From Ga0077555 sp963741565 (GTDB lineage: Bacteria > Pseudomonadota > Alphaproteobacteria > Rhizobiales > Hyphomicrobiaceae): DNA of 64,000 nucleotides. Both the position numbers and the translations under genes were made by a program. Shown here piece after piece: positions 27,040-36,432 of the stretch. The notes under the pieces are model-generated. The model saw only the letters and a list, made by a program, of their open reading frames with translations, did not search any database and was not told the DNA's origin. The stretch's first letter is position 1, and the number at the start of each line of letters is the position of its first letter. The stretch lies in assembly GCA_963741565.1 (NCBI GenBank), contig CAVUIK010000017.1, forward strand, positions 342,511 to 406,510, written 5' to 3'.

Positions 27040-28059
27040 TTAGGCCGCCTTCTCCAGGCCCTGCGCCCATTTACCGGCGGCGGCGAGGCCGTTCATCTTG
27101 GCGCGGTGCGAGAAGGCGCGCGAGCCGGCGGCGACGTTCTCGGTCTTGCCGCTCCACGACTTCAGAGCGGCGGCTTGCAGCGCGCGACCATAGGAGAACG
27201 TCAGCTTCCACGGCAGATTGCCCATGGCGTTCATGTAGTGGAGATGCGCTGTCGCATCCTCGTCCGACTGCCCACCCGACAGGAAGGCGATACCTGGCAC
27301 TGCCGTGGGCACCGTGCGCTTCAAGACGCGGATCGTCTTCTCGGCAACTTCCTCACGCGAGGCCTGCTTGGGCGACTTCTTGCCCGAAATGACCATGTTC
27401 GGTTTGAGCACCGTCTGCTCGAGCGTGACGCGATTGTAGTAGAGTTCCTGATAGACTTCCTTCAGAACCCACTCGGTCACCTCGGCGCAGCGGTCGATGT
27501 CATGCGCGCCGTCCATCAAGATCTCGGGCTCGACGATGGGCACGAGGCCGCCTTCGAGACAGATCGCGGCATAGCGCGCGAGCGCGTGGGCGTTGGCCTT
27601 GATGCAGGTGTAGCTGGGGATGCCGGCGTTGATGTCGATCACCGCGCGCCACTTTGCGAACTTGGCACCGAGGGCAACGTATTCTTTTACGCGGCCGGGA
27701 AGCCCGTCGAGCCCCTCGGTGACGACTTCACCGGGGCAAAACTGCAGCGGCTTGGTGCCGCCGTCGACCTTGATGCCGGGGAGCGAGCCGGCGTCGGAGA
27801 TGATCTTGGCGAGCGGCGTGCCGTCCTTGGCTTTCTGGCGGATGGTCTCGTCATAGAGGATCACGCCGGAGATGTGGTTCTTCATCGCGTCCGTCGAGCG
27901 GAACAGCATTTCGCGGTAGTCGCGGCGGCTATCGGCAGTGGACTCGGTGTTGATGCTGTCGAACCGCTTCTTGATGGTCCCCGAGCTTTCGTCGGCGGCG
28001 AGAATACCCCGGCCGGTTGCGACCATCGCTTGGGCGACCTGTTCGAGCGTCATTGTCAT
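27040..28059 (-). CDS. class I fructose-bisphosphate aldolase
   Basis: 339 residues, GGAGG before ATG 28059. It is the eukaryote-like class I type: GRGILAADESSGTIKKRF at the N-terminus, VPIVEPEILMDGAHD in the middle, the Schiff-base Lys in the TVLKPNMV strand, and GIAFLSGGQSDEDATAHL with PWKLTFSYGRALQ near the C-terminus. It cleaves fructose-1,6-bisphosphate to triose phosphates without a metal. It is a single-gene unit with a hairpin downstream. Some Hyphomicrobiales carry this enzyme beside a class II aldolase. Confidence 0.96.
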   Translation of the reverse strand: MTMTLEQVAQAMVATGRGILAADESSGTIKKRFDSINTESTADSRRDYREMLFRSTDAMKNHISGVILYDETIRQKAKDGTPLAKIISDAGSLPGIKVDGGTKPLQFCPGEVVTEGLDGLPGRVKEYVALGAKFAKWRAVIDINAGIPSYTCIKANAHALARYAAICLEGGLVPIVEPEILMDGAHDIDRCAEVTEWVLKEVYQELYYNRVTLEQTVLKPNMVISGKKSPKQASREEVAEKTIRVLKRTVPTAVPGIAFLSGGQSDEDATAHLHYMNAMGNLPWKLTFSYGRALQAAALKSWSGKTENVAAGSRAFSHRAKMNGLAAAGKWAQGLEKAA

Positions 28060-28202
28060 CGGAAAATGCCTCCACTGTCGTTGGATCGATCACGTGAAAT
28101 GGGATCGCGGACGTTTAGCGCGGATGTCGCAACGTCGCCAGAGGACAATCGCTCCGGCCACGTTCTGGATGAATGCTGATCCACGTTCACGTTAATGCCA
28201 CG

Positions 28203-28571
28203 CTAGCGATCGGGATCGCCCATCTCAAGCGGCGCGAGTCCCCGGCGCTCGCGCGCCATGGTGCAGGCATCGTCGCCGGGCTCGCAAGCGCGGCAGACGT
28301 GCGGCCGGTCGGCATAGATCCGGCAAGCAGTTGCCGTCCCGACCACGCCATCGAGCGCGGCACAGCGGTCACCCAGCCAGCGCATGCCGCCAAGCGACGG
28401 TGCGACGAGATCGGCCGGGATGCGATCGAGTTCCGCCTCGCTTTCGGTCGAAAAGCGCGGCCAATCGCCGGCGTAGGCGCAGCACGCGCCGCACGCCTGA
28501 CAGGGCGACGCCGTTCTATTCGGGGCGGCGGCTCCAGAATTCGGCGGCTGCGGACGATCGGCGCCAACCAT
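28203..28571 (-). CDS. YkgJ-family cysteine-cluster protein
   Basis: 122 residues. The eight-cysteine arrangement is visible: C-Q-A-C-G-A-C-C near residue 24-31, then RCAALDG, ACRIYADRPHVCRAC. The CxxC...C-R-xYxxRPxxCRxC pattern defines the YkgJ/CxxCxxCC family, thought to bind zinc or an iron-sulphur cluster. Its role is not established. It starts 3 nt after the stop of the 75-residue gene upstream, so the two are co-translated. Confidence 0.85.
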   Translation of the reverse strand: MVGADRPQPPNSGAAAPNRTASPCQACGACCAYAGDWPRFSTESEAELDRIPADLVAPSLGGMRWLGDRCAALDGVVGTATACRIYADRPHVCRACEPGDDACTMARERRGLAPLEMGDPDR

Positions 28572-28574
28572 CGC

Positions 28575-28802
28575 CTATTTGTCTCTGACGCGGGCAATGG
28601 CCTTGATGCGCGGGCGCGGCCGGCCCGAGCGCTCGCCGATCTCGCGGTCCTGGGCCTCGATCAAAGACTGGGCGGCGTCATCGTCGCTGGCGTTGTCGAG
28701 CTGGGTGGCGAGGATCTTGCGGTTCGACGACAGCGTCCCATCCTCGTAGGTCACGTTGAAGAACAGCGTTTCGACGCGTGCCGTGGGTTTCTTGCGTGAC
28801 AT
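28575..28802 (-). CDS. small conserved hypothetical protein, operon partner of YkgJ-like gene
   Basis: 75 residues from ATG 28802 with AGAGGTG upstream; a GTG two codons earlier is possible. The sequence MSRKKPTARVETLFFNVTYEDGTLSSNRKI is basic and then beta-strand-like, followed by an acidic helix (DDDAAQSLIEAQDREI) and a basic tail (RPRPRIKAIARVRD). I recognise no named domain, though proteins of this size and look accompany YkgJ-like genes. Coupling over 3 nt to the cysteine-cluster gene is the main context. Confidence 0.6.
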   Translation of the reverse strand: MSRKKPTARVETLFFNVTYEDGTLSSNRKILATQLDNASDDDAAQSLIEAQDREIGERSGRPRPRIKAIARVRDK

Positions 28803-29052
28803 GGTCACCTCTGGTTTTGCCTGATGGACGTGCGGATCCCGCTCACGGCAGGGCGAGGAAACGGCACGCGACGTCCGGCTATCAGGAAACGGGGTTTGGG
28901 ATCAAGCCTTCTGCGGCTCACGCATCTATAGGCTTGCGCGCAGCGAGGCTGTCAGAACGGCCCGCAACGTGGCGCCAATGCGGCCGGAGCGACAGGACGA
29001 TGCAGTCTTGCCGCGGCATGTTGTCAGGCCTCGCCCCAGTCCCTTCAAGACC

Positions 29053-30201
29053 TCAGGCCTTGAAGCCCAACGAGCGCGCAATGATGTTGCGCTGGATTTC
29101 GCTGGTGCCCTCACCGATGACGTAGAGCAGTGCGTCGCGGTGAATTCGCCCGACGGGAGTGTCACGCATGATGCCGGCGCCGCCGAGCACGCGGATCGCC
29201 TGCTCGCTGACCCTCACGGCTGTCTCGCTGGCCACCAGCTTCACCTTGGCTGCAAACGCTGGATCGAGGCTTCCGCGGTCGACCCGCCACGCCCCGTGAT
29301 AGACGAGCCACTTCGCGGCTTCGATCTCGGCTGACATGTCGGCGAGCTTGTGTGCGATCGCCTGATAGTCGCCGACGCGACGGCCGGCAACCAGCCGCTC
29401 GCCGGCATACCGGCTTGCGGCATCGAAGGCGGCCCGCGCCATCCCCAGCGCATTCGCCGAGACCCCGACACGGTTCTCGCTGAGCGACTCCAGGATCACC
29501 GGATACGTGCCAATGCGCCCACCCAGCAGACAATCGTCGGGCACGAAGGCGTCCTCGATGTAGATCAGGCCGGTCTCGGAACTGCGGATACTTTCCTTCT
29601 GCAATTTTGTGATCGCCAAGCCCGGATTGGGCATTTCGACGATGAACAGGCTGATCGCATGCGGGGAGAGCTCGGCCATCGTGCGGGCCGCGATCAACAT
29701 GAAGTCGGCGATCGGCGCATTGGTGATGTAGAGTTTGCTGCCTGTCAGACGCCAGCCGCCGGGAACCTTCTCGGCGCGTGTCTTGAGTGCGCGGATATTC
29801 GATCCAGCGTCCGGCTCGCTCAACCCAAAAGCCGCGATCTTGTGGCCCGCAAGCGCCGGCTTGAAAAACCGCTGCTTCTGCTCGGGCGATCCCACCCGCC
29901 AGATCGGCCAGATCCCCAGATGGGTATGGGCCGACCAACTCGAGGCGAACGCCTGACAAACGTAGCTCATTTCCTCGCGGATGATGCAGTCGGCGATCTT
30001 GTCCATGCCCGTGCCGCCGTCGGCCGCCGGATAACGGACGCCCAGCAGCCCCGCTTCGCCCCACAGGCGGAATAGCTCTCTCGGGAAAGTCTCGGCTTCT
30101 TCGGCCTCGCGAACCAGCGGCGCCATATGCCGGGCGCAGAAGCGCTGCACACTGTCGCGCACCGCCTCGTGCTCAGCAGAGAACTCGAAATCTAGGGCCA
30201 T
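29053..30201 (-). CDS. acyl-CoA dehydrogenase
   Basis: 382 residues, normal length. It starts MALDFEFSAEHEAVRDSVQRF. The FAD/substrate signature is seen as AFGLSEPDAGSNI, the second as YITNAPIADF, and the catalytic Glu lies in YVIGEGTSEIQRNIIA near the C-terminus, the position used by short- and medium-chain enzymes. It oxidises an acyl-CoA to the 2-enoyl-CoA and passes electrons to ETF. Chain-length specificity cannot be judged. It stands alone, with a 244-bp non-coding spacer on its 3' side in which I see nothing definite. Confidence 0.93.
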   Translation of the reverse strand: MALDFEFSAEHEAVRDSVQRFCARHMAPLVREAEEAETFPRELFRLWGEAGLLGVRYPAADGGTGMDKIADCIIREEMSYVCQAFASSWSAHTHLGIWPIWRVGSPEQKQRFFKPALAGHKIAAFGLSEPDAGSNIRALKTRAEKVPGGWRLTGSKLYITNAPIADFMLIAARTMAELSPHAISLFIVEMPNPGLAITKLQKESIRSSETGLIYIEDAFVPDDCLLGGRIGTYPVILESLSENRVGVSANALGMARAAFDAASRYAGERLVAGRRVGDYQAIAHKLADMSAEIEAAKWLVYHGAWRVDRGSLDPAFAAKVKLVASETAVRVSEQAIRVLGGAGIMRDTPVGRIHRDALLYVIGEGTSEIQRNIIARSLGFKA

Positions 30202-30278
30202 TGCTGACTTTCGGAGCTACCGTTCTGCGCAAACCTAGCTGGCTTGCGCACAACGGCACAACCCTGAAGCCCGATGCC

Positions 30279-30300
30279 GAGGGAGGCGCGGGCCTCCCTC
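30279..30300 (-). terminator. hairpin after the small glycine/tyrosine-rich exported protein gene
   Basis: GAGGGAGGC pairs perfectly with GCCTCCCTC around a GCGG loop, 40 nt past the stop of the minus-strand gene at 30340. No T-tract follows, so its termination role is likely but unproven. Confidence 0.45.
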
Positions 30301-30339
30301 TCACTTCGGGGCAACCGCCGGTGTCAACCGATCAAACGA

Positions 30340-30702
30340 TCAGCACTCGTTGCGGTAGCGGTGCCACCAGTAGGAGCTGCCGGTGTGGCGCGCTTTCCTG
30401 TGGAGCCAGGCACAATGGCCGCCGCCACTATTGTAGTAGGAGTAACCGTAGACCAGCGGCGCGGCCGCGTAGAATCCGAAATGCGGCCGGAACCCACGGT
30501 GATAGGCACCACGAAAGTGGTTCCCACCTCGATAGACGCCGATCCGTCCACCGCCTCCACCGCCGCGGCGAATGTGTGTCACGCCATCCGATTTCTCGAT
30601 AGCGGTCGCGAGGCCTGTGACTGACGCGGCATTGGCCGACGGCGTCGATACCGTCACGGTTGCTGCCACCAGGGCGGCAGCGCACAAAGCTGTCTTGAGC
30701 AT
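30340..30702 (-). CDS. small exported Gly/His/Tyr-rich hypothetical protein
   Basis: 120 residues from ATG 30702 with GGGAG upstream; a longer open frame has no start signal. The signal peptide ends S-A-N-A-A. The mature chain has a short leader, a six-glycine run (RRGGGGGG), repeated RG/HFRGAYHRGFRPH pieces, then an aromatic section ending GGGHCAWLHRKARHTGSSYWW. Proteins like this are widespread in Bradyrhizobium-like genomes and often named only as hypothetical. The two cysteines could pair. No function is assigned. It diverges from the SDR gene at 30902. Confidence 0.7.
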   Translation of the reverse strand: MLKTALCAAALVAATVTVSTPSANAASVTGLATAIEKSDGVTHIRRGGGGGGRIGVYRGGNHFRGAYHRGFRPHFGFYAAAPLVYGYSYYNSGGGHCAWLHRKARHTGSSYWWHRYRNEC

Positions 30703-30901
30703 TGTCGTCTCCCAAGTTTGTTCCTTCCGCCGTGCGTTGCTTAAAGATGGTGTTTTTGCTGCCCCGGCGCAATGACTTCCATCAAACGCTCTGTTTCCAT
30801 CCGATCGAAGAACCTTTTCTGTGCTGCCGGAAATCGGATGTATGCTTGGCTCGTCGACCGCCCCGAGCATCACCCGCATCAGCAATCGTCAGGAGGACAT
30901 C

Positions 30902-31642
30902 GTGCGCTTGAAGAGTAAGGTTGCCATCGTTACCGGCGCGGCCGCAGGCATGGGTGCCTCCACCGCCCGGATCTTCGCCCGCGAAGGCGCCAAAGTGGTG
31001 CTGACCGATCTCAACGAGGCCGAAGGTGCGGCGATCGCCAAGGAGATCGGCGCAGCGGCGCTGTTCGTCCGTCACGACGTCTCGAGCGAGGCCGACTGGC
31101 AGAAGGTGACCGACGCCACCGTCAGGGCTTTCGGGCGGATCGACGTGCTGGTCAACAATGCCGGCGTCTCGGGCAGCGACCCGGACCGGCTCAGCATGGC
31201 AACGTGGGATCAGCAGATGTCGATCAACGCCAAGGGCGTGTTCCTCGGCATTCGTTCGGTGATCCCGATCATGCAGGCGCAGAAATCGGGCTCGATCGTG
31301 AATATTTCGTCGATCTCAGGGATCGCCGGGCAGAATTTCGTACACATGGGCTACAACGCGGCCAAGGGCGCGGTGCGCACCATGAGCAAGGCGGTCGCTG
31401 TCCAATACGCCGCCGACGGCATTCGCTGCAATTCGGTCCACCCGGGCCTGATGCCGGCCATGCGCACCTCGCGGATGAGCGCCGACCCCGACGTGCGCGC
31501 CCGGGTTCTACGCGCCGTTCCCATGCGCCGCGAAGGTCGCGTCGAGGAAGTAGCCAACGCCAGCCTGTTCCTGGCCTCGGACGACGCCTCCTACATCACC
31601 GGCGTCGAGCTGATTGTGGACGGCGGCTTTCTGGCACAGTAG
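30902..31642 (+). CDS. SDR-family oxidoreductase
   Basis: 246 residues from GTG 30902 with AGGAGG 5 nt upstream; the 27 codons above it look non-coding. Classical SDR motifs: TGAAAGMGAS for cofactor binding, NNAGVSG, the catalytic Ser in SISGIAG and the YNAAK pair (YxxxK), and a C-terminal ITGVELIVDGGF. It probably uses NAD(H), given the Asp (VVLTDLN) ending beta2. It precedes glutaryl-CoA dehydrogenase by 57 nt on the same strand and may be co-transcribed. The substrate is unknown. Confidence 0.92.
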   Translation: MRLKSKVAIVTGAAAGMGASTARIFAREGAKVVLTDLNEAEGAAIAKEIGAAALFVRHDVSSEADWQKVTDATVRAFGRIDVLVNNAGVSGSDPDRLSMATWDQQMSINAKGVFLGIRSVIPIMQAQKSGSIVNISSISGIAGQNFVHMGYNAAKGAVRTMSKAVAVQYAADGIRCNSVHPGLMPAMRTSRMSADPDVRARVLRAVPMRREGRVEEVANASLFLASDDASYITGVELIVDGGFLAQ

Positions 31643-31699
31643 GAACGCTCAAAATGCGATGCCGGCCTTGCCGGCGCCAATCACCGATCAGAGGACACC

Positions 31700-32908
31700 A
31701 TGCAAGACACGTCGCCATCCAAGTCAGCTGCTGCGCCCTACAATTTCGAGGACCCGTTCCTGCTCGAGGACCAGCTCAGTGACGACGAGCGCATGATCCG
31801 CGATACGGCACGGGACTACTGCCAGTCGAAGCTGGCGCCGCGCGTGACCCAATCCTACCTCGAGGAAAAGACGGACCGCGCGATCTTCAGCGAGATGGGC
31901 GCGCTTGGCCTGCTCGGCGTGACGATCCCGGAAAAATACGGCTGCGCGGGCGCCAACTATGTCTCCTACGGTCTGGTTGCGCGCGAGGTCGAGCGGGTCG
32001 ACAGCGGCTTCCGGTCGATGAACTCGGTGCAATCGTCGCTGGTGATGTACCCGATCTACGCATACGGCTCAGAAGATCAGCGCATGAAGTATCTGCCGAA
32101 GCTCGCGTCCGGCGAATGGGTCGGCTGCTTCGGCTTGACCGAGCCGGACGCCGGATCGGATCCGGGCGGCATGACGACCCGCGCCGAAAAGGTCGCCGAC
32201 GGCTACCGGCTGAATGGCGCGAAGATGTGGATCTCGAATGCACCGTTCGCCGACGTGTTCGTGATCTGGGCGAAGTCCGAGGCGCATGGCGGCGGCATCC
32301 GCGGGTTCATCCTCGAAAAAGGCATGAAGGGCCTTTCTGCGCCAAAAATCTCCGGCAAACTCTCGCTGCGCTGCTCGGTCACCGGCGAGGTCGTGATGGA
32401 GAACGTCGTCGTGCCGGAGAGCGCGCTGCTGCCGAACGTTCAGGGCCTCAAGGGCCCGTTCGGATGCCTCAACCGTGCGCGCTACGGCATTGCCTGGGGC
32501 GCGATGGGCGCGGCCGAAGACTGCTTCTTCCGTGCCCGCCAGTACACGCTCGATCGCAAGCAGTTCGGCCGCCCGCTGGCCGCCACCCAGCTCGTCCAGA
32601 AGAAGCTGGCGGACATGCAAACCGAGATTTCGCTCGGCCTGCAAGGCGCGTTGCGCGTTGGACGCCTGTTCGACGAGGGCCGGATGGCGCCGGAAATGAT
32701 CTCGATCATGAAGCGCAACAACTGCGGCAAGGCCTTGGATATCGCGCGGACGGCCCGCGACATGCACGGCGGCAACGGCATCCAGATCGAGTACCATGTG
32801 ATGCGCCATGCCGCCAATCTCGAGACCGTCAACACCTACGAGGGCACGCATGACGTGCACGCGCTGATCCTCGGTCGCGCGATCACGGGGCTGCAGGCGT
32901 TCTTTTAA
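31700..32908 (+). CDS. gcdH: glutaryl-CoA dehydrogenase
   Basis: 402 residues from ATG 31700 after GAGGA. The pattern is that of GCDH rather than generic acyl-CoA dehydrogenases: an N-terminal extension ending in DPFLLEDQLSDDERMIRD, FGLTEPDAGSDPGGMTTRA, the RNNCGKALDIAR segment, MHGGNGI, and the catalytic Glu in NTYEGTHDVHALILGRAITG. It dehydrogenates and decarboxylates glutaryl-CoA to crotonyl-CoA in lysine, tryptophan and benzoyl-CoA catabolism. An SDR lies just upstream. This gene suggests that part of the region serves aromatic or lysine degradation. Confidence 0.95.
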   Translation: MQDTSPSKSAAAPYNFEDPFLLEDQLSDDERMIRDTARDYCQSKLAPRVTQSYLEEKTDRAIFSEMGALGLLGVTIPEKYGCAGANYVSYGLVAREVERVDSGFRSMNSVQSSLVMYPIYAYGSEDQRMKYLPKLASGEWVGCFGLTEPDAGSDPGGMTTRAEKVADGYRLNGAKMWISNAPFADVFVIWAKSEAHGGGIRGFILEKGMKGLSAPKISGKLSLRCSVTGEVVMENVVVPESALLPNVQGLKGPFGCLNRARYGIAWGAMGAAEDCFFRARQYTLDRKQFGRPLAATQLVQKKLADMQTEISLGLQGALRVGRLFDEGRMAPEMISIMKRNNCGKALDIARTARDMHGGNGIQIEYHVMRHAANLETVNTYEGTHDVHALILGRAITGLQAFF

Positions 32909-33093
32909 GGCGCGCCTTCGGATGCCCGGCCCGGCTGCGCGAGTGGGCAGCTGAAGGGCCAATCAAAGGCGCGCATCCGGCGCGTGAAGCGGCCATGCTG
33001 CGGCCTGTCCTGCATCCACCGGATTTGGACCGGCGCGTTCGGATGCGTCCAAAGAGGTGAGGCCAAAGGTCGGACAGCGCAGCCGAATCGGCC

Positions 33094-34320
33094 CTACAGA
33101 GCGGCTTTTTCCTTCGCGGCCATCCGCTGCTTCAGCTGCTCGGGCGTCAGGCGAACGATGTCCTCGTTCTGGTGCGAATAGAGATCGTACTTCTGCGTAT
33201 CGAGGTCCTCGAGCACGATGCGGCCGGCGAGCACGTCGGCCTTCCAGGCCTCCTGCGCCGGCTGGCGCGCATGGAACTCGGGCATCACCTCGTCGGCAAA
33301 AAGCTTCAGGCTGTCGCAGATATCCTGGTGCGTCGTGCGGCCGGCCTGATTGAGCAGAATGACCTGATCGACGTGCGCAGCCTCGAACATCCGGAGGCGC
33401 TTGCGGATCGTCTCGGGCGAGCCGATGAGGCCATTGCGCAGTGCAGCCTGCGCCTTGTCGGTGTGCCGCCATGCCTCGTACTCGCGCCAGAGATCGCTGG
33501 TGCCCGGAGCGTCGACGCCTTTGCGGCCATAGTACGACAGCGCGAAGATGAAAAACGTCCAACCGGCCGCCTTTTCCAGGGCTTCCTCGTCGGTCTTGGC
33601 GCACATGAAACCGTTGACGATGGCGACGTTGGGGTTCTTCGGATAGTCGGTCAGCGGCTGCGCGTGATGCAGCAGGTTGTTGTAATACTTGTGCACCCAG
33701 GCCTTGGCGGCATCTGGCGAGACGAACGAGAAGCCGAGTGCGCCCATGCCCCACTCGCCAGCCTTGCCGATGGTCTGGATGTTGGAGCAGGCGACCCACA
33801 GCGGCGGGTGCGGCTTCTGGAAGGGCTTCGGAATGACGTTGCGGGCCGGGAAGTCGAAGTATTGGCCGTGAAACTCCCAGCTCTCCTTCGTAAACATGGG
33901 AACGATGGCCTTGACCGCTTCCTCCCAGCGGTCGCGCTTGTCGCGCACCCGCACGCCGAAGGGATGCAACTCGGCCGGGCCGGCGCCTTCACCCAGGCCC
34001 AGCTCGACACGGCCGCCGGAGATCAGGTCGAGCGTCGCCACTTTCTCGGCGACGCGATGCGGCTGATTGGTGGTGATCTGGATCACGCCATGACCAAGTC
34101 GAATGTTCTCGGTGCGCTGGCTGGCGGCGGCCAGGAACACCTCGGGCGCGGAGGAGTGCGAATATTCCTCGAGGAAGTGGTGCTCGACCTCCCACACGTA
34201 GTCGTAGCCGAGCTTGTCGGCGAGCTCGACCTCCTTCAGGGAGTTCTGCAGCAGGTCGTATTCGCTGCGCTGCCCCCAGGGACGCGGCAGCTGGTGCTCG
34301 TAGAATATCCCGAATTTCAT
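33094..34320 (-). CDS. LLM class flavin-dependent monooxygenase (luciferase-like)
   Basis: 408 residues from ATG 34320 after GGGAG. The start MKFGIFYEHQLPRPW, the EVEHHFLEEYSHSSAPEVFLAA block and the GGRVELGLGEG loop are luciferase-family signatures, and NIRLGHGVIQI forms the flavin-binding strand. The C-terminal 90 residues add a charged helical tail (LKQRMAAKEKAAL) beyond the barrel. It would oxidise a small substrate using reduced FMN. It is 94 nt downstream of the GGT-like gene at 34415-36256 on the same strand, echoing the GGT/monooxygenase pairing at 13.7-17.1 kb. Confidence 0.9.
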   Translation of the reverse strand: MKFGIFYEHQLPRPWGQRSEYDLLQNSLKEVELADKLGYDYVWEVEHHFLEEYSHSSAPEVFLAAASQRTENIRLGHGVIQITTNQPHRVAEKVATLDLISGGRVELGLGEGAGPAELHPFGVRVRDKRDRWEEAVKAIVPMFTKESWEFHGQYFDFPARNVIPKPFQKPHPPLWVACSNIQTIGKAGEWGMGALGFSFVSPDAAKAWVHKYYNNLLHHAQPLTDYPKNPNVAIVNGFMCAKTDEEALEKAAGWTFFIFALSYYGRKGVDAPGTSDLWREYEAWRHTDKAQAALRNGLIGSPETIRKRLRMFEAAHVDQVILLNQAGRTTHQDICDSLKLFADEVMPEFHARQPAQEAWKADVLAGRIVLEDLDTQKYDLYSHQNEDIVRLTPEQLKQRMAAKEKAAL

Positions 34321-34414
34321 GGTGCGCTGCTCCCTCGCTCCTGACCGGCCGTTGCCAAGGCTGCTGCGCCGCCCGATGCTCGATCGGACAACGCCTGGAC
34401 CTCCTGGACAACCC

Positions 34415-36256
34415 CTACCGCCCTGCGGCGTAGCCTTGCATTCCCCGCGGATTGGCGGCGGCCTTGCGGCGCACACCGTCCTGCGACGCAGCGGTCAGGC
34501 GGCCTTCGGACCAGTCGGGCCCGACCTCGACTTTATGGCCGCGCCGCTTCAATTCCTTGATCGTCGCCTCGGGCACACGGTTCTCGATCACCACAACACC
34601 GGGGCGCGCGGCGCGCGGCCAGAAGGACTGTGGGAAATGCTCGATATGCCAGGCCGGCGCATCGATGGCTTCCTGCATGTTCATGCCAAAATGCGCGTGC
34701 CGGATGAAGAACTGCGAGGCCCACTGGTCCTGCTGATCCCCACCCGGCGTGCCCCAGATCATGTAGGGCTTCTCGTCGCGCATTGCCATGCCGACGGACA
34801 GCGTCGAGCGCGGGCGCTTGCCGGGGTGCAAGGCGCCAGGGTGCTGCTCGTCGAGCCAGAACATCTGCGCGCGCGAGCCGAGCGGCCAGCCCAGCGCCGG
34901 GATCACCGGCGACGATTGCAGCCAGCCGCCGGACGGCGTCGCCGTGAACATGTTGCCGTCACGGTCGATGATGTCGATGTGCACGGTGTCGCCGCGCACC
35001 ATGCCGCTCGCCTCCACCTTGTCGGCGCCGTGACCGGTGTGGATTTCGCCGACCGTCGGCTCGCCGGCGCCGGCCGCCGACACCGCGACGCGCTTCTCCG
35101 AGACGCCCTTCATGATGACCTTGCCGCCGAAGCCCTCGACGGTGCCCGGCCGCTGCTCCATCGACGCCCAGATGCCGATTTCGCGGCGCCGGTCGGAGTT
35201 GTAGCGCTCAGACAGCAACGTATCCATCGGCACCTTGGCGAACTTCGGATCACCGTAGAACGCTTCGCGGTCGGCGTAGGCGAGCTTCGCGGCTTCGATC
35301 CAAAGATGGATGAAATCCGGATCGGTCGGCGACAGCTTGTCGAGATCGAAGCCCTTCAGGATCGCCAGCGTCTGCAGCATCGTCGGGCCTTGCGTCCACG
35401 GCCCCGGCTTCAGAAGATTATACCGGCCATACTTCAGCGAAACCGGGTCTTCGATGGTCGGCAGCCACGTCGCCATGTCCTGCGCGGTCAGCACACCCTT
35501 GTGGCGCCGGCCCGAGACGTCCATCACCTCGTTGTTGCGGCAGAACTGGTCGATTGCCTCGGCGACGAAGCCCTGGCTCCACGCCCGGCGCGCGCGGTCG
35601 ATTTCGGCCTCCCGCGAGCCGCCGCCCGCCTCGGCTTCTTTCAAGATGCGAATGTAGGTCTCGGCGTGCTGGGCATTGCGGAACAGCGTGCCGGGCACCG
35701 GCACCTTGCCACCGGGCAGATAGACCGCTGCCGACGTCGGCCAATGCTCGCGGAACAGCTCTTTCACCGTCGAGATCGTCGCCGTCGCCCGCTCGACGAT
35801 CGGATGCCCGTTCTGCGCGTAGCCGATGGCCGGCTCCAGCACATCGCGAAGGCGCATCGTGCCGTAGTCGCGCAGCACCTTCAGGAACGTCTCGAAGGTG
35901 CCGGGAATGCAGGTCGCAAGCAGCCCGGTCCCCGGAATGATGTCGAGGCCCAGATGATCACGGTAATGCTTGATCGTAGCACCTGCCGGTGCTGGCCCCT
36001 GGCCACAGATCACCTCCGGCTTGCCCTTGCGCTGGTCGTAAACGATGACCGGGACATCGCCGCCCGGACCGCACAAGTGCGGCTCCACCACCTGCAGAGT
36101 AAACGCCGCTGCAACGCCCGCATCGAACGCATTGCCACCCTTTTCCAGCATCGACATGCCGACCGCAGTCGCAATCCAATGCGTCGTCGCACAGACACCG
36201 AACGTGCCATCGATCTCCGGTCGCGTGGTAAACGCACCCGCATTGACGTTGGCCAT
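34415..36256 (-). CDS. gamma-glutamyltransferase-family Ntn hydrolase, long form
   Basis: 613 residues, GGGAG before ATG 36256. GGT features: EKGGNAFDAGVAAAF, CGPGGDVPVIVYD, the processing site around R-G-D-T-V-H-I-D-I-I-D-R-D-G-N with Thr as the new N-terminal nucleophile, PSGGWLQSSPVIP, and a GTPGGDQQDQW oxyanion-side loop. It has no signal peptide. The spacing between the large and small subunit parts is longer than in the 13.7-kb paralog, so the two are not recent duplicates. The subgroup often lies near monooxygenases and its substrate is unknown. Confidence 0.9.
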   Translation of the reverse strand: MANVNAGAFTTRPEIDGTFGVCATTHWIATAVGMSMLEKGGNAFDAGVAAAFTLQVVEPHLCGPGGDVPVIVYDQRKGKPEVICGQGPAPAGATIKHYRDHLGLDIIPGTGLLATCIPGTFETFLKVLRDYGTMRLRDVLEPAIGYAQNGHPIVERATATISTVKELFREHWPTSAAVYLPGGKVPVPGTLFRNAQHAETYIRILKEAEAGGGSREAEIDRARRAWSQGFVAEAIDQFCRNNEVMDVSGRRHKGVLTAQDMATWLPTIEDPVSLKYGRYNLLKPGPWTQGPTMLQTLAILKGFDLDKLSPTDPDFIHLWIEAAKLAYADREAFYGDPKFAKVPMDTLLSERYNSDRRREIGIWASMEQRPGTVEGFGGKVIMKGVSEKRVAVSAAGAGEPTVGEIHTGHGADKVEASGMVRGDTVHIDIIDRDGNMFTATPSGGWLQSSPVIPALGWPLGSRAQMFWLDEQHPGALHPGKRPRSTLSVGMAMRDEKPYMIWGTPGGDQQDQWASQFFIRHAHFGMNMQEAIDAPAWHIEHFPQSFWPRAARPGVVVIENRVPEATIKELKRRGHKVEVGPDWSEGRLTAASQDGVRRKAAANPRGMQGYAAGR

Positions 36257-36432
36257 CTGGTGGCTCCCTGAGTCATCGAGGTCCTAAAGTCGACCTCCAC
36301 CTTAGCCTTGGACCCGAGCTTGATCTACCCGCATTGAGCGCCGTTGCGGCCATTGCCATGTGGAGTGGACTTGCCCGCAAGAGAGCGGCACTATCGGCGG
36401 CTTGCGCCTGACGCTCGCGCCGGAGGCTGTCG

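Noticed and set aside
34319..36271. 650-codon plus-strand open frame opposite the second GGT
   Set aside because: His/Arg-rich antisense shadow; the minus strand encodes a complete GGT.
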